This document shows, in pieces, positions 34,919-46,180 of a stretch of 64,000 nucleotides of DNA (position 1 is its first letter; the number at the start of each line of letters is the position of its first letter). Position numbers and translations under genes: made by a program. The stretch lies in the NCBI GenBank assembly GCA_946811695.1, contig OX328132.1, positions 100,682,935 to 100,746,934 of the forward strand, in the 5' to 3' direction. The DNA is from Gonocerus acuteangulatus. Its lineage: Eukaryota > Arthropoda > Insecta > Hemiptera > Coreidae. The notes under the pieces were generated by a model. It was given only the letters and a program-made list of their open reading frames with translations, searched no databases and was not told the origin of the DNA.

Positions 34919-35441
34919 CAGTGTAGGGCATTATTCAATAAATGTTTTATTCAATAATCATTCAAATAAATTTTTATTGAATAAGAATTTATTCATTGAT
35001 TATGTTATTCATCCACTGATTTATTTTTTATTCTATGAATAACAGGTTTGGCTCATTATTCAATAAAGTTTTATTTAATAAGAATTTATTCGTGGTTCAT
35101 GGAACAACAAATTCAGTTTCATTCATAGTTAGGTAAACAATATCACTATTAAATAATTTCATTAAAAATTTGAAAAATTTAAATGAACGTAAGTCATTTT
35201 TATTACAAATGATTGCTAGAATAAATCACTTGTATGTAACTAAACATTTCAGTAAAACAAATCAATTTTATTCAATTAAAATTTTCATTCAAATAAATAA
35301 TTTTTGTTCAATAAAAATGTTCATTCAATAAATCATTGTTATTCAATAATGAATAAAAATAAAAATGTACGTTATTCATTGAATGGCTGAATTATTATGT
35401 ATTCATTATTCATTATTCTCAATGATTTTTGCCCAACACTG
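34919..35441 (+). mobile_element. hAT-type MITE, copy 1
   Basis: TIRs are CAGTGTAGGGCA (34919) and TGCCCAACACTG-like at 35430-35441 (TTGCCCAACACTG). Flanks are ATATGTAT (34911-34918) and ATATGTAG (35442-35449), an 8-bp target duplication matching 7/8. CAGTG(T)TGGGC ends with 8-bp duplications are hAT features. The interior is ATTCAATAAA-like repeats with no transposase. Confidence 0.8.
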
Positions 35442-35445
35442 ATAT

Positions 35446-35448
<3 letters not shown>

Positions 35449-35494
<46 letters not shown>
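35449..35494. repeat. (GA)n microsatellite
   Basis: GA repeat adjacent to the hAT-type MITE. Confidence 0.95.
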
Positions 35495-35499
<5 letters not shown>

Positions 35500-35925
35500 A
35501 AAATATCGCATTGCTCAGTTAATCAATTTCCTGTTATTTTAAAAGTTAGAAATTAAATTCTAATTATCTGATTTTGATGAAATTTAAATAGAAAAAATAA
35601 ATAGAAATCTTCTCAATAACATTGTTTTAAGCTTTGGAGCCGTCAATTCCCTTTAAAAATACTAATTGTAAGACACACGTACATAAAGAAAGCTCGAGGT
35701 AAAACGTTTTCTGAAACGAGTTGAATTGATTCCAAGAGTTTTTAGACATACCCACACACAAAGATAGACAGACACTCACACTTATATTCTAAATCACAAA
35801 TAAAAAAAAAAAAACCATAAAACTGGAACACCTTTCCGTAACTTGTGATTATTTCAACTGAACAATCCTGCATGCTGTAATATTTTTTTTTTGTAGTTAA
35901 TATATTAAAATATTTTCTTTATGTT

Positions 35926-36061
35926 TTAGCGCGGTTCCTCCCTCCCCCATAGGGAGGAACCCCGCTTATAAGGTTGATCTCATGACGCAATCCAGAAGTG
36001 CCGACTAGAAAATTTTGCGTTTCAGAACCCCTAGAGACCGAAAATGATGGTGGTTCAAACT

Positions 36062-36109
<48 letters not shown>

Positions 36110-36124
36110 TATGTATATATATAT

Positions 36125-36174
<50 letters not shown>

Positions 36175-37336
36175 CTGTTCGCTCTCTAGGTAGAAGACGA
36201 ATGGTCCGATTTTGATGAAATTTGGTACAAAAATCCGTCGTCCAATTGGGAAGGTCAAGTTCGTTAACCAGCAAAATCCGTCCACTGGAAGATGGCGTTT
36301 GGGGCAAAATTCGCGCAAACAAAATCGTAACGCTTACGTTTTTGAGTTCATAAGCTTGTAAGCACTCGTTTTATAGGCTTCTTGGGCTAGGAAAACGAAT
36401 GAAACCATTTTCAAGGCGATAGCTTTAACCGTTTTCGAGAAAATTGGAAAAATAGTTTTTGAATACCGTTTTTGGTTTGGGTACTTAGAATCATGGGATT
36501 CATTTGAAACATTTTCTGCATGTTCTTCTTTCATGAAAACTAATATGTTGAAATTTGTGTTACGTTTGGAGTTAAGGAAGGGTTAGAATAACATATTTTA
36601 TTAACAGACATAAAAAGTTTTGGTAACTTTGTATATCTTCTTTAATATCTCTAAAAAGGTTGAGAATCTTGGAAACGGAAGAATACCATTAAAAAGCTTA
36701 CTAAATGCTCTACAAAAAAGGTTCTGATGAAAGTTTTGAATAGACGATGTCAATCGGAGAAATAAGTGCTTAAAACTTTAAAGTAATTGATTTCGCTTAT
36801 TCGAACTGGTCTCTTTGTCTGTTTTTATTCCTTGTTATTTTTTAACTGCTTATAGTTGGATAATGTATTTGATAATAAATCAGGTTAAGAAAAATAAGAA
36901 AAACAATGTAATCTTAGAGATATGGATTTCCAAGATATAGCTTTTCAACTGCCTAGTGGGGTCCTTCCTAGTGCGGGTTGGCCTATCCAGGTAAGATCGT
37001 AAATAAGACCTTTCTTGAAAGTAAAGATGGAACTGTCAACTTTGTTCCTCCTCTGCCTCCTGGCACTTTCAATGCTGACGAAAGCTACCAATGAGTAACT
37101 GAAACGTCCTAAATATAGATTTTTTAACAAAAATCGTATTGAGGTTTCTTTAGCCGAATCCCAACCATTCCATCTTTACTTATCACCTCGACGGCTAACT
37201 ATCTAATCTTCATGCTTTCTAGAAATGTGGACCCAAAATAATAACAGCTTCTATTTTAATCATTTTAAATGAGTCTAGAGATAAGAACGGAACCGCGCTA
37301 AGATGATGCAGTTCCTGCGAGTCGGACTTTTTTAAA
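35926..37336 (+). mobile_element. HINE/Helentron-like element, copy C (end to end)
   Basis: The 5' repeat AGCGCGGTTCC (35928-35938) and 3' GGAACCGCGCT (37289-37299) are exact reverse complements. The stem-loop GCAG-TTC-CTGC is at 37308-37318. The local 5' hairpin pairs GCGGTTCCTCCCT with AGGGAGGAACCCCGC. The internal TA/TATG tract is 36063-36171. The 3' interior (36920-37260) differs from copies A and B but resembles copy F. The element is flanked by a ~60-bp direct duplication. Confidence 0.7.
37027..37098 (+). other. 23-codon signal-peptide-like frame inside HINE copy C
   Basis: ATG to TAA reads MELSTLFLLCLLALSMLTKA plus TNE: a short charged start, a hydrophobic core and small residues, as in secretory signal peptides. 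It lies in a ~200-bp segment (about 37020-37225) absent from related copy F. It could be a captured first exon or chance; there is no mature protein after it. Confidence 0.25.
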
Positions 37337-37495
37337 TGGAATATGCTGTAAGATTTCTTTTTTAAATTAATATATTAAAATATTTTCTTTATGCTTATAA
37401 ATGGAATATGATTATATAAAATCCATGATATAAATCTTTTTATTTATGAAGAATCTTTTCTATTTAAACACCACTTTTTCTTTGTTTTTCTACAG

Positions 37496-37558
37496 GAGAA
37501 CTCTGATAAGGAGCGGGAACTAGAAAGGCAAGGACCAACAAAACTCGATGAATATTAA
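37496..37558 (+). CDS. Candidate last exon of a plus-strand gene, unrecognised
   Basis: A strong acceptor (CTTTTTCTTTGTTTTTCTACAG, pyrimidine-rich) is followed by 20 open codons and TAA: ENSDKERELERQGPTKLDEY. The stretch is GC-richer than its flanks and not low-complexity. AATAAA follows at about 37627. No TE similarity was seen. Upstream exons were not found; the preceding DNA to at least 27 kb is largely repeats and would be intron. I do not recognise the protein. The call rests on splice and codon signals only. Confidence 0.4.
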   Translation, partial: ENSDKERELERQGPTKLDEY

Positions 37559-38160
37559 AATATTTCTTGCCAAAATATTATATTTATTTACTTAATGAAG
37601 TCATCTTCCAGCCAAAATATCATAGGAAATAAAACATTATTAGAAATGAAAACACTAATTATATAAAAGATTGTATTTTTTTTAACATTAAGGATAATAA
37701 ATATATTAGAGGAGCAAAATAATCAAACGTTTACTTGAATATGCAGAAAATCAATAAATAAAATTCGTCAAATTATAAAATTCATTTTACATGTTTCGCA
37801 TCATTAGATGTGGAACTATGATAAAAAAAATTGAAACTATTTTTGTAAGAATTGGGTACAGAAAAAACTTAAAAATAGAGCGAATATGATATACACATAA
37901 GATTAATTTTAATGCTTGTAATATATTTTATAGTGCAAAATCACAGTAGAACAACAATGCTTAAGAAAACTATCAAGCAACACATAAAAAATGTTAATGA
38001 GCAAGAAAATAAAATGGCTCTTGTTAACCACGGTAAAAAAAACGTCGTATAAAAAAATAGGAAATGTTTTAAATAAGAACAGCGAATAAAATATTTAAAT
38101 AATATATTTTTTACGCTAAGAGAAGATGAATAAAATCTCTTATATGTAGATAATAATAAC
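37559..38160. other. Possible 3' UTR and AT-rich downstream DNA
   Basis: Contains AATAAA near 37627; otherwise nothing recognised. Confidence 0.35.
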
Positions 38161-38213
38161 AACTTTTTAAATGCCTTAGGTATCTACCTAAGGTTAGGTG
38201 GCTTTCTACCTTT

Positions 38214-38240
38214 CCTAACCTAACCTTTCCTAACCTAACC
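38214..38240. repeat. Short telomere-like CCTAA motif cluster
   Basis: Four CCTAA units in two pairs (CCTAACCTAACC-TTT-CCTAACCTAACC). The arthropod telomere repeat is TTAGG. The tract is too short to prove telomeric origin. Confidence 0.4.
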
Positions 38241-38255
38241 TTTCTAGGGATAATC

Positions 38256-38410
38256 TTTTTTTTTTTTTTTTTTTTTTTTTTTTCGGCTCTATGGATATTT
38301 TAAACAGCTGACTACTGACAGCTGATTGATACCAAATAGTCGATCCTCAGTTATTAAGTGGCCCTTGTAGCGAAAGTTTCGCCTACGTCCTTCAGGCTAT
38401 AATTATGTTT
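38256..38410 (-). mobile_element. Retroelement 3' end with poly-A (minus)
   Basis: A T run of about 26 (38258-38283) is followed by unique-looking sequence including TTCGCCTACGTCCTTCAGGCT, which has a relative at 39382-39396. This is consistent with a minus-strand poly-A tail of a retrotransposon. Confidence 0.45.
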
Positions 38411-38744
38411 AGCTTCCCGAAGAGGCATCTAAGGATCATATAGGAAAATTTTAATAACTTGATGAACGTATTAACTTTAATTTGTATTTATTGGCGTTCT
38501 GATTTTGGGTAACTATATATATTGGCAATAGAGTAGAATAGAAAATTTAATGCCATAACGTAGAGTAGATGCCTTTCAATTTATTTTCTTCCATCTCAGA
38601 CTTGTTTTTTACGTTAGACAAAATTACTAACTAAATAAATAATTTTTCCGAATCATATAGTTCGAATTACTTGAAAAGAAGCCATGAAGTTGGGGTTATT
38701 TTTAGGTTGTTTTTTTTTTAATGATTTCTTACAAGATTGAGTTT

Positions 38745-38860
38745 TTTTATTTCAGGGTCCGTGGGGAGAATTTCCTGCTGCGCCATGGAGGTTTAGGAAG
38801 GTTGGGAACCTACAGACAGCCCAGCGCTAATGGCCTAGTTGCCGAAGCGACGTGGAAAAA
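38745..38860 (+). mobile_element. LINE 3'-end fragment with shared tail motif
   Basis: GCGCTAATGGCCTAGTTGCC then GAAGCGACG followed by A-rich sequence. The same tail plan is found at 63512 and, with changes, at 44963, 47735 and (reverse) 54375-54405. Confidence 0.5.
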
Positions 38861-39411
38861 AACGTTAGGAAATAGAAATGTATACATTTTAACCTTTCTC
38901 ATTTCCTTGGATTAAATATAAAAATAATAACGCAATATAAAAAAACACCATTCCACCTATCAATATATAAATGTTGAAAAGAAAAACAATTAATCGAATA
39001 AATATTCCACTCAAATCAGTTTCTTCTAATGCTTGAAACTTAGTGCGATTGCACGCATAGAAGATCACGCAAAAGAATGCCTAAGTCATGTTGAATACTT
39101 TGAAGTACTTTAGTTGTTACTAAATAATTTAGTAAATCCTTAAGTTCACAATATTTGCAATAACACGAAACTATTTAAAACCCCAAAGCAAGGGTATGAC
39201 ATTATGATCGTTTGTATCAATAATATGAATTTTTTGAACAATTAAATAAATTCATTTTCCAGCTGTAACAGTTAAAAAAATAGTCAATATTTGGCTAAGA
39301 CGCTAAGTACTCAAAGTTTTTACTTTCCTTATATTCCTTACCCTCGGTTTACGAAACCGCGGACATCCAAATAAGTTTCATTTACGCCTTCCAGGCTGCA
39401 TATCTACGCTG

Positions 39412-40072
39412 CAGTGTTGGGCAAAAATCAATCAGAATAATGAATAAATTTTACATTTTATTCTAAATAATGAATCATTTTTCATCCATTATTCAGCCAT
39501 TCAATGAATAACGTAACTTTTATTTTTATTTATTATTGAATAACAATGATTTATTGAATGAAAATTTATATTAAATAAAAATTATTTATTTGAATTAAAA
39601 TGTTTATTGAATAAAAGTGATTTATTCGAATGAAAATTTTTATTGAGTGAAATTGAGTTATTTGAATGAAATGTTCGTTAAATACAATATTTTCTAATAA
39701 AAATGACTACGTTTATTACAATTGCTCCTACCTTTAATGACAATTATTTATTTGAGTGGCATTGCTTACGGAACTTTTTGAAAGAATCTGAATTTCTTGG
39801 TCCATGAACCACATTATTTTAAATGAATAAAAATAATGAATGAAAAATAATTCATTATTCATTAAATAATAAAAAATCAGTCAAAGAATAACTGAATAAA
39901 TGGATAAATTCTTGTTCAATAAAACTTTATTGGATAATGAGCCATCTGCTATTGATAGAATAAAAAATAAATCAGTGGATGAAAAAGTTAATCAATGAAT
40001 AAATTCGTATTCAATAAAAATGTATTTGAATGATTATTGAATAAAAAATATATTGAATAATTCCCTACTCTG
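39412..40072 (-). mobile_element. hAT-type MITE, copy 2 (inverted relative of copy 1)
   Basis: Starts CAGTGTTGGGCAAAAATCA and ends ..CCCTACTCTG. Flanks are CTACGCTG (39404-39411) and CTACGCAG (40073-40080), an 8-bp duplication matching 7/8. The interior aligns in reverse with 34919-35441 (GAATGGCTGAAT, CATTGTTATTCAATAA). Confidence 0.8.
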
Positions 40073-40382
40073 CTACGCAGTTCACATTGAATAGTTTTAC
40101 TTAATTTTACCGTTTAGCGTTCTTTCTTAACTTTAAAGCAAAATGAACTCATTCACGGAAGAAATGTTCATCAAATTGTTAACGATTACCATTGTGAATT
40201 GATTATCATAGTTTTATTTGCCTTCTTCTATAGTTTTAATTTAGATAATTTAAATTTAGCGTTTTATCATTATTCAAAATGAGTGTATGCTTATGATACA
40301 TCTTATATTAAAAGCCTTTAGTCACGTAAGGCTGGAACTTTGTAAGTAAGTATGGCATTTTCAAGCCACCAATGAAAAATTA

Positions 40383-41899
40383 CTGTTTAGTTTTTTTTTT
40401 TTTTTTTTTTGTTTTTTTTCTTCTTCTTCTTCTTTTCTTAGAGCGTACCAACCTTTTTGGTTATTAACGCCACTGAAGTTTGATGAAGTTGGAAATTTAT
40501 TTTATAATTGTATGCTTGTAATAACTGTTATTAAGCCTTTATGGGATAAATTATTGTCTTCAAAATGTTTTATTATTGAATATTGGAATTTTTAAACTGA
40601 ATTCATAAATTAAATAAATTTATAAATTAAATACAATTTAATTTATTTATAAATTAAATAAAATTTAATTTATTTATAAATTAAATAAAATTTAATTTAT
40701 AAATTAGATATTTATATTTAATTTTAGTTTACTTAATTTTCATATTAGTTGGTAGTTAATTTAACTACCTTGAGCAATGATTTCTGTTTGTAGCACATAG
40801 CCAGGTTTTGCTTTACTTACACCCCTTGTTGGGCTATGTGCTACAACAATCATAGTTTATTTAGGAGTTGAGTATATTCTAAACAATTAAATAAATTTGT
40901 GATCCTTGTCGGGTTGCCTCCCATACCTTCACTAAAATTGCCGGTGAGGTCAAAAAGAGACCTTTCATTCTCGTAGATACGGCATTCAGTGAAGATATGT
41001 TTGATGGAAATTACGACACCACTAGATGGGCACTCTGGTGCTTCGTTCCTCGACATTAGATAAGAATATGTCAACCGTGTGTGGCCTATCCTGAGCCGAG
41101 CAAGGACTACTTCTGCTGTCCTACTATCTATAGACCCTTATCCAGGATAGACGAAGTCCTCCAGGGCACAGGGTAAGCCTTTATTTCCCTTAATTTGGTT
41201 TCTCTGGTATCCCCAGGATGATTTCATTTGACTTTTAATATAAGAAACAACGTCATTCTGTGGTACCTGGTAAAATTCTACTCCTTCAGTAGTAGCTACT
41301 TTTGCTGCCTGATCAACTTTTTCATTTTGGGGTATTCCACAATGACTTGATCCACACAAAATTAACTCCGTGTCCATTTCTCTGAAGGCAATCATGGGCT
41401 TCAATGACTCTAATGACCAATGACTGCTTAGAATAATGGTTACTTATAGCCATTAGAGCTGATAAAGAGTCCAAAAAGATGGTGACTGAATGCAACGGCA
41501 TTCATATTTTTGTGTATTTGGTTAATGAAAGGTTGGCGGATGGAGTAGACAAAAGCCAGGGCTCTTTAGATGTAATGTTTTGAGATAATGCTTCTGGAAG
41601 AGTTATTTCAAAGTGTTCTAGTAGGGTTAAGACTCTTGATGGTAAGGACTTCTTTTTAAATTGTTTCTAGGCCGGTTATTTATATCAATAGTGTGTTTAT
41701 GGGGTTATTTGGGGAGGAAATTATAGTGGAATAATGACATAACATTACTTGGGCTCTTCGATACTCAAAAGGAGACACTCTACTTTCAGCACATATGCTA
41801 AGTACAGAACTTGAACGGAATGCACCAATCGCCAGCCTGAGCCCAGCACAGTGGATACTATCTAGCATAGACACACGTTCGATCAGTGGCACATCCATA
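40383..41899 (-). pseudogene. Decayed I-clade LINE, 3' part (minus)
   Basis: Pieces in order on the minus strand: 41898-41680 encodes the post-RT segment with SIHCAGLRLAIGAFRSSSV and PFEYRRAQ; 41404-41138 encodes RNase H-like SHCGIPQNEKVDQAAK; 41074-40850 encodes the terminal finger region with MSRNEAPECPSSG and IKHIFTECRIYENER. The 3' UTR holds a 13-bp inverted repeat GTAGCACATAGCC (40790-40845). The tail motif GGCGTTAATAACC and a poly-A (T run 40389-40415) end it. Frames are broken between pieces. RNase H plus this C-terminus fits the I clade. Confidence 0.75.
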
Positions 41900-41900
41900 T

Positions 41901-41934
<34 letters not shown>

Positions 41935-42100
41935 TTGCCCTAACCCAATACAACTTGAGAAGAAAACAAAAAAGGTAGTAAAAGAAGACTAATATAAAAA
42001 CAACTGCACACGTACACCCAAACGATGGCAATCAAGATACACCGCGCGTTAGGAAAATAGATCCAGCACACATTTGATGACGATTAGCTAAAATTAAGGT
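41900..42100 (-). mobile_element. Retroelement poly-A end abutting the LINE
   Basis: A T run of about 34 (41900-41933) begins exactly where the LINE coding sequence breaks off, followed by TTTGCCCTAACCCAATACAA. It looks like the poly-A end of a separate minus-strand insertion; its body is not identified. Confidence 0.45.
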
Positions 42101-42530
42101 GTGGTAAATAAACCAGCATAAATTGTAAGTTGTGGCCACTTAGAACTAGGAAGCACAGTTGCAACAGCAGTAACAGTTGTTACAGCTAGCTGTGTAGTCT
42201 GTGTCTAGAACGTTGCTGTCAATAATACCTTCGTATGATCAGGTAAACTGTTTACGGTTACTAAATGCTGTAATCTGTTAACTCTAGTTAGTCAAGCAGG
42301 TAATACGTGGCTCATAAGTGTGGTAGAATTAGTGAGTGATTTGTTGATATTTTTTTTCCATTTGATTGCATATTATGTACCTTGTCGTTCTAAAAAGTAA
42401 AATAATGACTGCTTAGTAAAATTACTAAGCAGCTGATAAAGTAAAATTACTGCTTAAAAGAATAACGTATGGTATCAATAATTTTACCTACTAATACTGA
42501 CTAATATTCAATGTTATTTTAATGTGTAAA
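42100..42530. other. Unassigned interval
   Basis: No recognisable feature; a short duplicated AGTAAAATTACT(A/G)(A/C) stretch near 42413-42450. Confidence 0.35.
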
Positions 42531-42605
42531 TGTACTCGCTTATGACGTTCCCCTTACGACGCAATCTGAAAGTGCGGACTTGAAAAGTCACGTTTCAGAA
42601 CTATG
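42531..42605 (+). mobile_element. HINE 5'-region fragment
   Basis: CTCGCTTATGACGTTCC then TTACGACGCAATCTGAAAGT and TCACGTTTCAGAACT match the HINE 5' region. The LINE below starts immediately after. Confidence 0.6.
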
Positions 42606-43795
42606 GAAATCCTTATTGATCCAATAGAGATTTTTATTGAAGAAACAGCTAGACATACGGCATATAGGTCCAGTATATTGGGACAGAAACCATGTCCAAC
42701 GTTTAGTGCACACTGTGATATTATCCGGAGGAATCTGCAGGAACCAATTCTCTGCATGCCTTCGGACTACCAAGACCAGATAACCTTCAGCTCAAATTTA
42801 GTTACAACAATCAAAACAAGAGAGGAGGCGATAGGACATAAAATGATACAAAGCCGGGTAGACAGCTATGGATTTACCGACGGCTCGAAAACTGAACTAG
42901 GTACAGGGCAGGGGTGTGGATTCAGGATACCACACACAGTCTCAGCATACCACTTGGCAATTATGCTACAGTGTTCCAAGCTGAGGTATTGGCCATAAAT
43001 ATGTGTGCGGACATCATGAACAGCGGAAGCCCTAGAGACAAACGCTTTACTATATTCTCGGACAGCCAAGCCGCTATAAGTGAATTAGCTGCAAACAGAA
43101 TAAAATCTAAGGTCGTACAGGAGTGTAAGGATAGCCTGAATAATCTAGGCCGGAAAAACGGGGTCAAACTAGAGTGGGTACCAGGGCACTCTGGCATACC
43201 TGGAAATGTGAAGGCTGATGAATTGGCTAACATAGGAGCATCCACGACACCTCTCTCACCAGAGCCAATATGTGGAGTTGCACCGGCTGTTGCCAGATTG
43301 AGCATCCGTAGGTGGGCTGAAGCTGAACACAAGAGGAAATGGAGCAGAAGTGCTACCCAGAGACAGGCAAAGCAATTTATGGTCTTTGCGGATAAGAAAA
43401 AAAACGGATTCACTGCTTAATCTATGTAGAAGCAAGGTGAAACTACTGACGGCCCTACTTGCAGGGCACTGCAAACTACGGAGACACCTCTACTCCATGG
43501 GACTCACCAATACAACATGGTGCAGATTGTGCTCTGAGGACGACGAGACCCCATACCGTATTGTATGCAGATGCACGACGCTGGCAGCCAAGAGGTATCT
43601 GCACTTCGGGACTGCGATAATTGATGATCCAAGGAGGACACCGGAGCTGAACATCACAACTTTAAGGAAGTTCATCTCTGATACGGGTCTGGCATTGTAA
43701 CAGAACGACACGTCGGGTGGCACAATAGGTCTTGTAGGCCTCGGTGCGGTTCCTCGGTTAGCCGGGCACCTTGTTTTCTAAAATCTAAAAATCTA
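42606..43795 (+). pseudogene. R1/LOA-like LINE, RNase H and C-terminus, frameshifted
   Basis: The first frame (42606-42998) has EETARHTAYRSSILG and the RNase H start YGFTDGSKTELGTGQGCG. A second frame (42914-43420) continues with YATVFQAEVLAINMCADIMN, the catalytic FSDSQAAI and LEWVPGHSGIPGN-KADELA. A third frame (43350-43700) holds LLTALLAGHCKLRRHLYSMG and the finger CRLCSEDDETPYRIVCRC. Two frameshifts break it. The 3' UTR (GGCACAATAGG..GGCCTCGGTGCGG) ends in (TCTAA)-like units near 43790. The 5' part, including RT, is missing. Clade placement is approximate. Confidence 0.8.
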
Positions 43796-43799
43796 ATCT

Positions 43800-44472
43800 A
43801 GCAAAATCATTGCCAATATAATGGACCAGATCTTTTCTAATTGAGTGTGAATAACTGGTCAGCGGGCCCAATATTATATATTTTGTACTATTTATACGTC
43901 CAGTATTCACTATATTTACATAATGGAGCATATTTTGGACAATACATTGACTCGAAATGGTGAGAAATTGAAAGATTCATCCGTCGATAGTTGTCGCCAG
44001 ATTTCACGATGAACACTAAAACTGTTTTAACGTTTGAAGGAAAATAGATAAAATAGTAAAGTTATATATATTCTTGAAGGAATGTAATGTTCTACAACCA
44101 TATAAACTGCATTTACTTTTGGGTTTGATGAAGTAGGGGAGGAAAAGCACCGCTGAAGAAGGAAGCCTTTTCATAAAAGAGATAAATTAAATAAATATAT
44201 ATTGTTTATTTTTTTTTTTGTTTTTTTTTTTATTATTAAAACTCTTCGCAGCTTTGGCAATAAGATCTTTACATCAGGGAAAATTTTACAAAGATAGATG
44301 ATAAATAATTTTACATTGTTTTATGTAGATAGATGTTAGGATAAATGACTTATGATAGAATTTTACATACATAGGCGATAGAGCTTTAAATATGCTATCG
44401 TTTTACAGAGGATTATAATTCATACATACAATTATAACTTGGATAATTTACAATGTTAAAAATTAAGCAAAC

Positions 44473-44475
<3 letters not shown>
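43800..44475. other. Unassigned AT-rich interval
   Basis: Ends in the long A tract; no coding signal. Confidence 0.35.

Positions 44476-44476
<1 letters not shown>

Positions 44477-44548
<72 letters not shown>
44477..44548 (+). repeat. 72-bp pure A tract
   Basis: An uninterrupted A run. No upstream retrotransposon coding sequence was recognised, so it may be a truncated or 3'-UTR-only insertion, or an expanded mononucleotide repeat. Confidence 0.85.
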
Positions 44549-44550
<2 letters not shown>

Positions 44551-44928
44551 GGAATACATATTCAATTTTCCCATCAGTCTATTAATTACTGCTATTCAAC
44601 TGAGGATTTAATTGTATTTAGAGAATGTCATCATATATTCTGTATGTATATAAATACAATGTCATCATAACTTACATTGTATTTATGAGCATCCGCAACT
44701 AAAGCGTTTCACTCATAAAGACCATTGGAGAACTGACGTATGATGAATTGCTTAAAATTTACCTTAAAAATTAAATTTATACATTGCCAATGCGTCCCAA
44801 AAAAACCTTATTGAAAAATATCAACGATCCCTCCAAGTTATATCACGAAATGACTCATATCACTCCCTTATCCGAGACATAAGACCCTTTCATAAAGCTT
44901 CTACGGATTAGGAACTTATATGAGTGTG

Positions 44929-44931
<3 letters not shown>

Positions 44932-44965
<34 letters not shown>

Positions 44966-45010
44966 TGCTAATGACCTAGGTACTCGAAGTTCCTTAATAA
45001 AAGAAAATAT

Positions 45011-45084
<74 letters not shown>

Positions 45085-45140
45085 GCCAGTTAACCTTGAA
45101 ACACCCTGTATGTACATATACATATATATATATATATATA
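44932..45140. repeat. (TA)n/(TG)n tracts with LINE-tail and mariner-type ends
   Basis: TA (44932-44962), the tail motif GGTGCTAATGACCTAGGTAC, TG (45014-45042) and TA (45043-45081), then AGTTAACCTTGAAACACCCTG with TA after it (45087-45110), then TA to 45140. The motif pair recurs at 47695-47760. Confidence 0.7.
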
Positions 45141-45727
45141 TGTAAATGTCTTGTCATATTGTGGGAGATGATAGAGGACTTTTAGAGGAACAAAAAGTGT
45201 TCTATGACGATTTTTTGAATTCTCACACATAAGGGAGAAAACGTCGTTTTATTGTTTTATCCAGACAAACGTGGTTTTTAGAAGAATAATCGTTGTAGCT
45301 CCGGTCCAGGTGGTTCTACTGGAAATTAAGTGAAACCAATCGAAAGCTGAGTAAATTTACTATAAGACTAGTTGATAGTAAACGTATAAAAGAATGAATG
45401 TAAGTATGTTTATCTTACCAAAAGAAAGCTATTCTAAATTTCCTGACATTTTCTTGATATTTCTTACCAGCGTTACTCCTCAACGGGCAGGATCTGAGAT
45501 TTCCGGGTTTCAGAAAAACTTGCTCATTTAACCAGCTTTCCATTCATGCATCACAACCCTGTGTTATTGAAGTATGTGAACGATTTAGGAACAAAAGTTG
45601 AAAAAAAAATGCATCTATGAAAAGAAAATTATATTTTTTTTGTTGAATAAACAGAAGAAAAAAATTTAATTTTTTTTTCACAGATTCATGTTTTTTTTTA
45701 AACTTTTGTTCCTAAATTGTTCACATT
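45141..45727 (+). mobile_element. Truncated relative of the 1.73-kb foldback element
   Basis: TGTAAATGTC(T)TGTCATATTG through GAGAAAACGTCGTTTTATTG and AGCTTTCC..AACCCTGTGTTATTG follows the left arm of 30075-31804. A shortened inverted return (TTCATGTTTTTTT..TTTTGTTCCTAAATTGTTC) closes it. Most of the second arm is missing. Confidence 0.7.
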
Positions 45728-45736
45728 AAATGTTCT

Positions 45737-46180
45737 TCAAAGTGAAGATATGTCCGCTAATATAAAAACTATTGTCCACATGAGGATTAATAGTACCACG
45801 GAAGCATTGGGAACTACCAATCTGAAAAATTTCTTCTTTGCCGGAAATCTTGCGTTAATAAATTTTGTACCTGTTGATAAAGATATGGGTGAAGTCCATC
45901 CGCAATGAGAGGTCTCCATACTGTAGTTATCGTAATATTTAATTCTGCTTCGTAAACTGCCAGATGGTTTATCATCAAAATATTGTAATATGGTTGCACT
46001 CCTTTCTTCATTTAAAGGGGCAGAAACACCATCAGCACGTGGTATTATAGCAAATGTACCAGTTTCTCTAAGACGTTGAAACATGGAGATAAAGATAGAC
46101 TTGTTCGGTAATTCGGAAATCGATTGGCATTTTCACGACGGGCAGCATTATCCATTGTAAAAATTCCGTCACGCAGGAGC
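45737..46180 (-). pseudogene. Mariner-like transposase N-terminal remnant (DUF4817-like)
   Basis: The minus strand shows NAARRENANRFPN (about 46160-46120) then, after a frameshift, MFQRLRETGTFAI (46084 on). These match the N-x-A-x-R-x-Y-x-E-R-F-P-N-R ... F-x-R-L-R-E-T-G-T-F pattern of DUF4817-type helix-turn-helix regions found in mariner-like repeat proteins. No DDE/D catalytic part was found downstream. It is a broken TE remnant. Confidence 0.45.

Noticed and set aside
38745..38915. Spliced exon after TTTTTTTATTTCAG
   Set aside because: The downstream sequence contains the LINE tail motif, so it is better explained as a retroelement end.
43490..43723. Minus-strand frames opposite the 42.6-43.7-kb LINE
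   Set aside because: They are antisense shadows of the RNase H region; the plus-strand motifs are specific.
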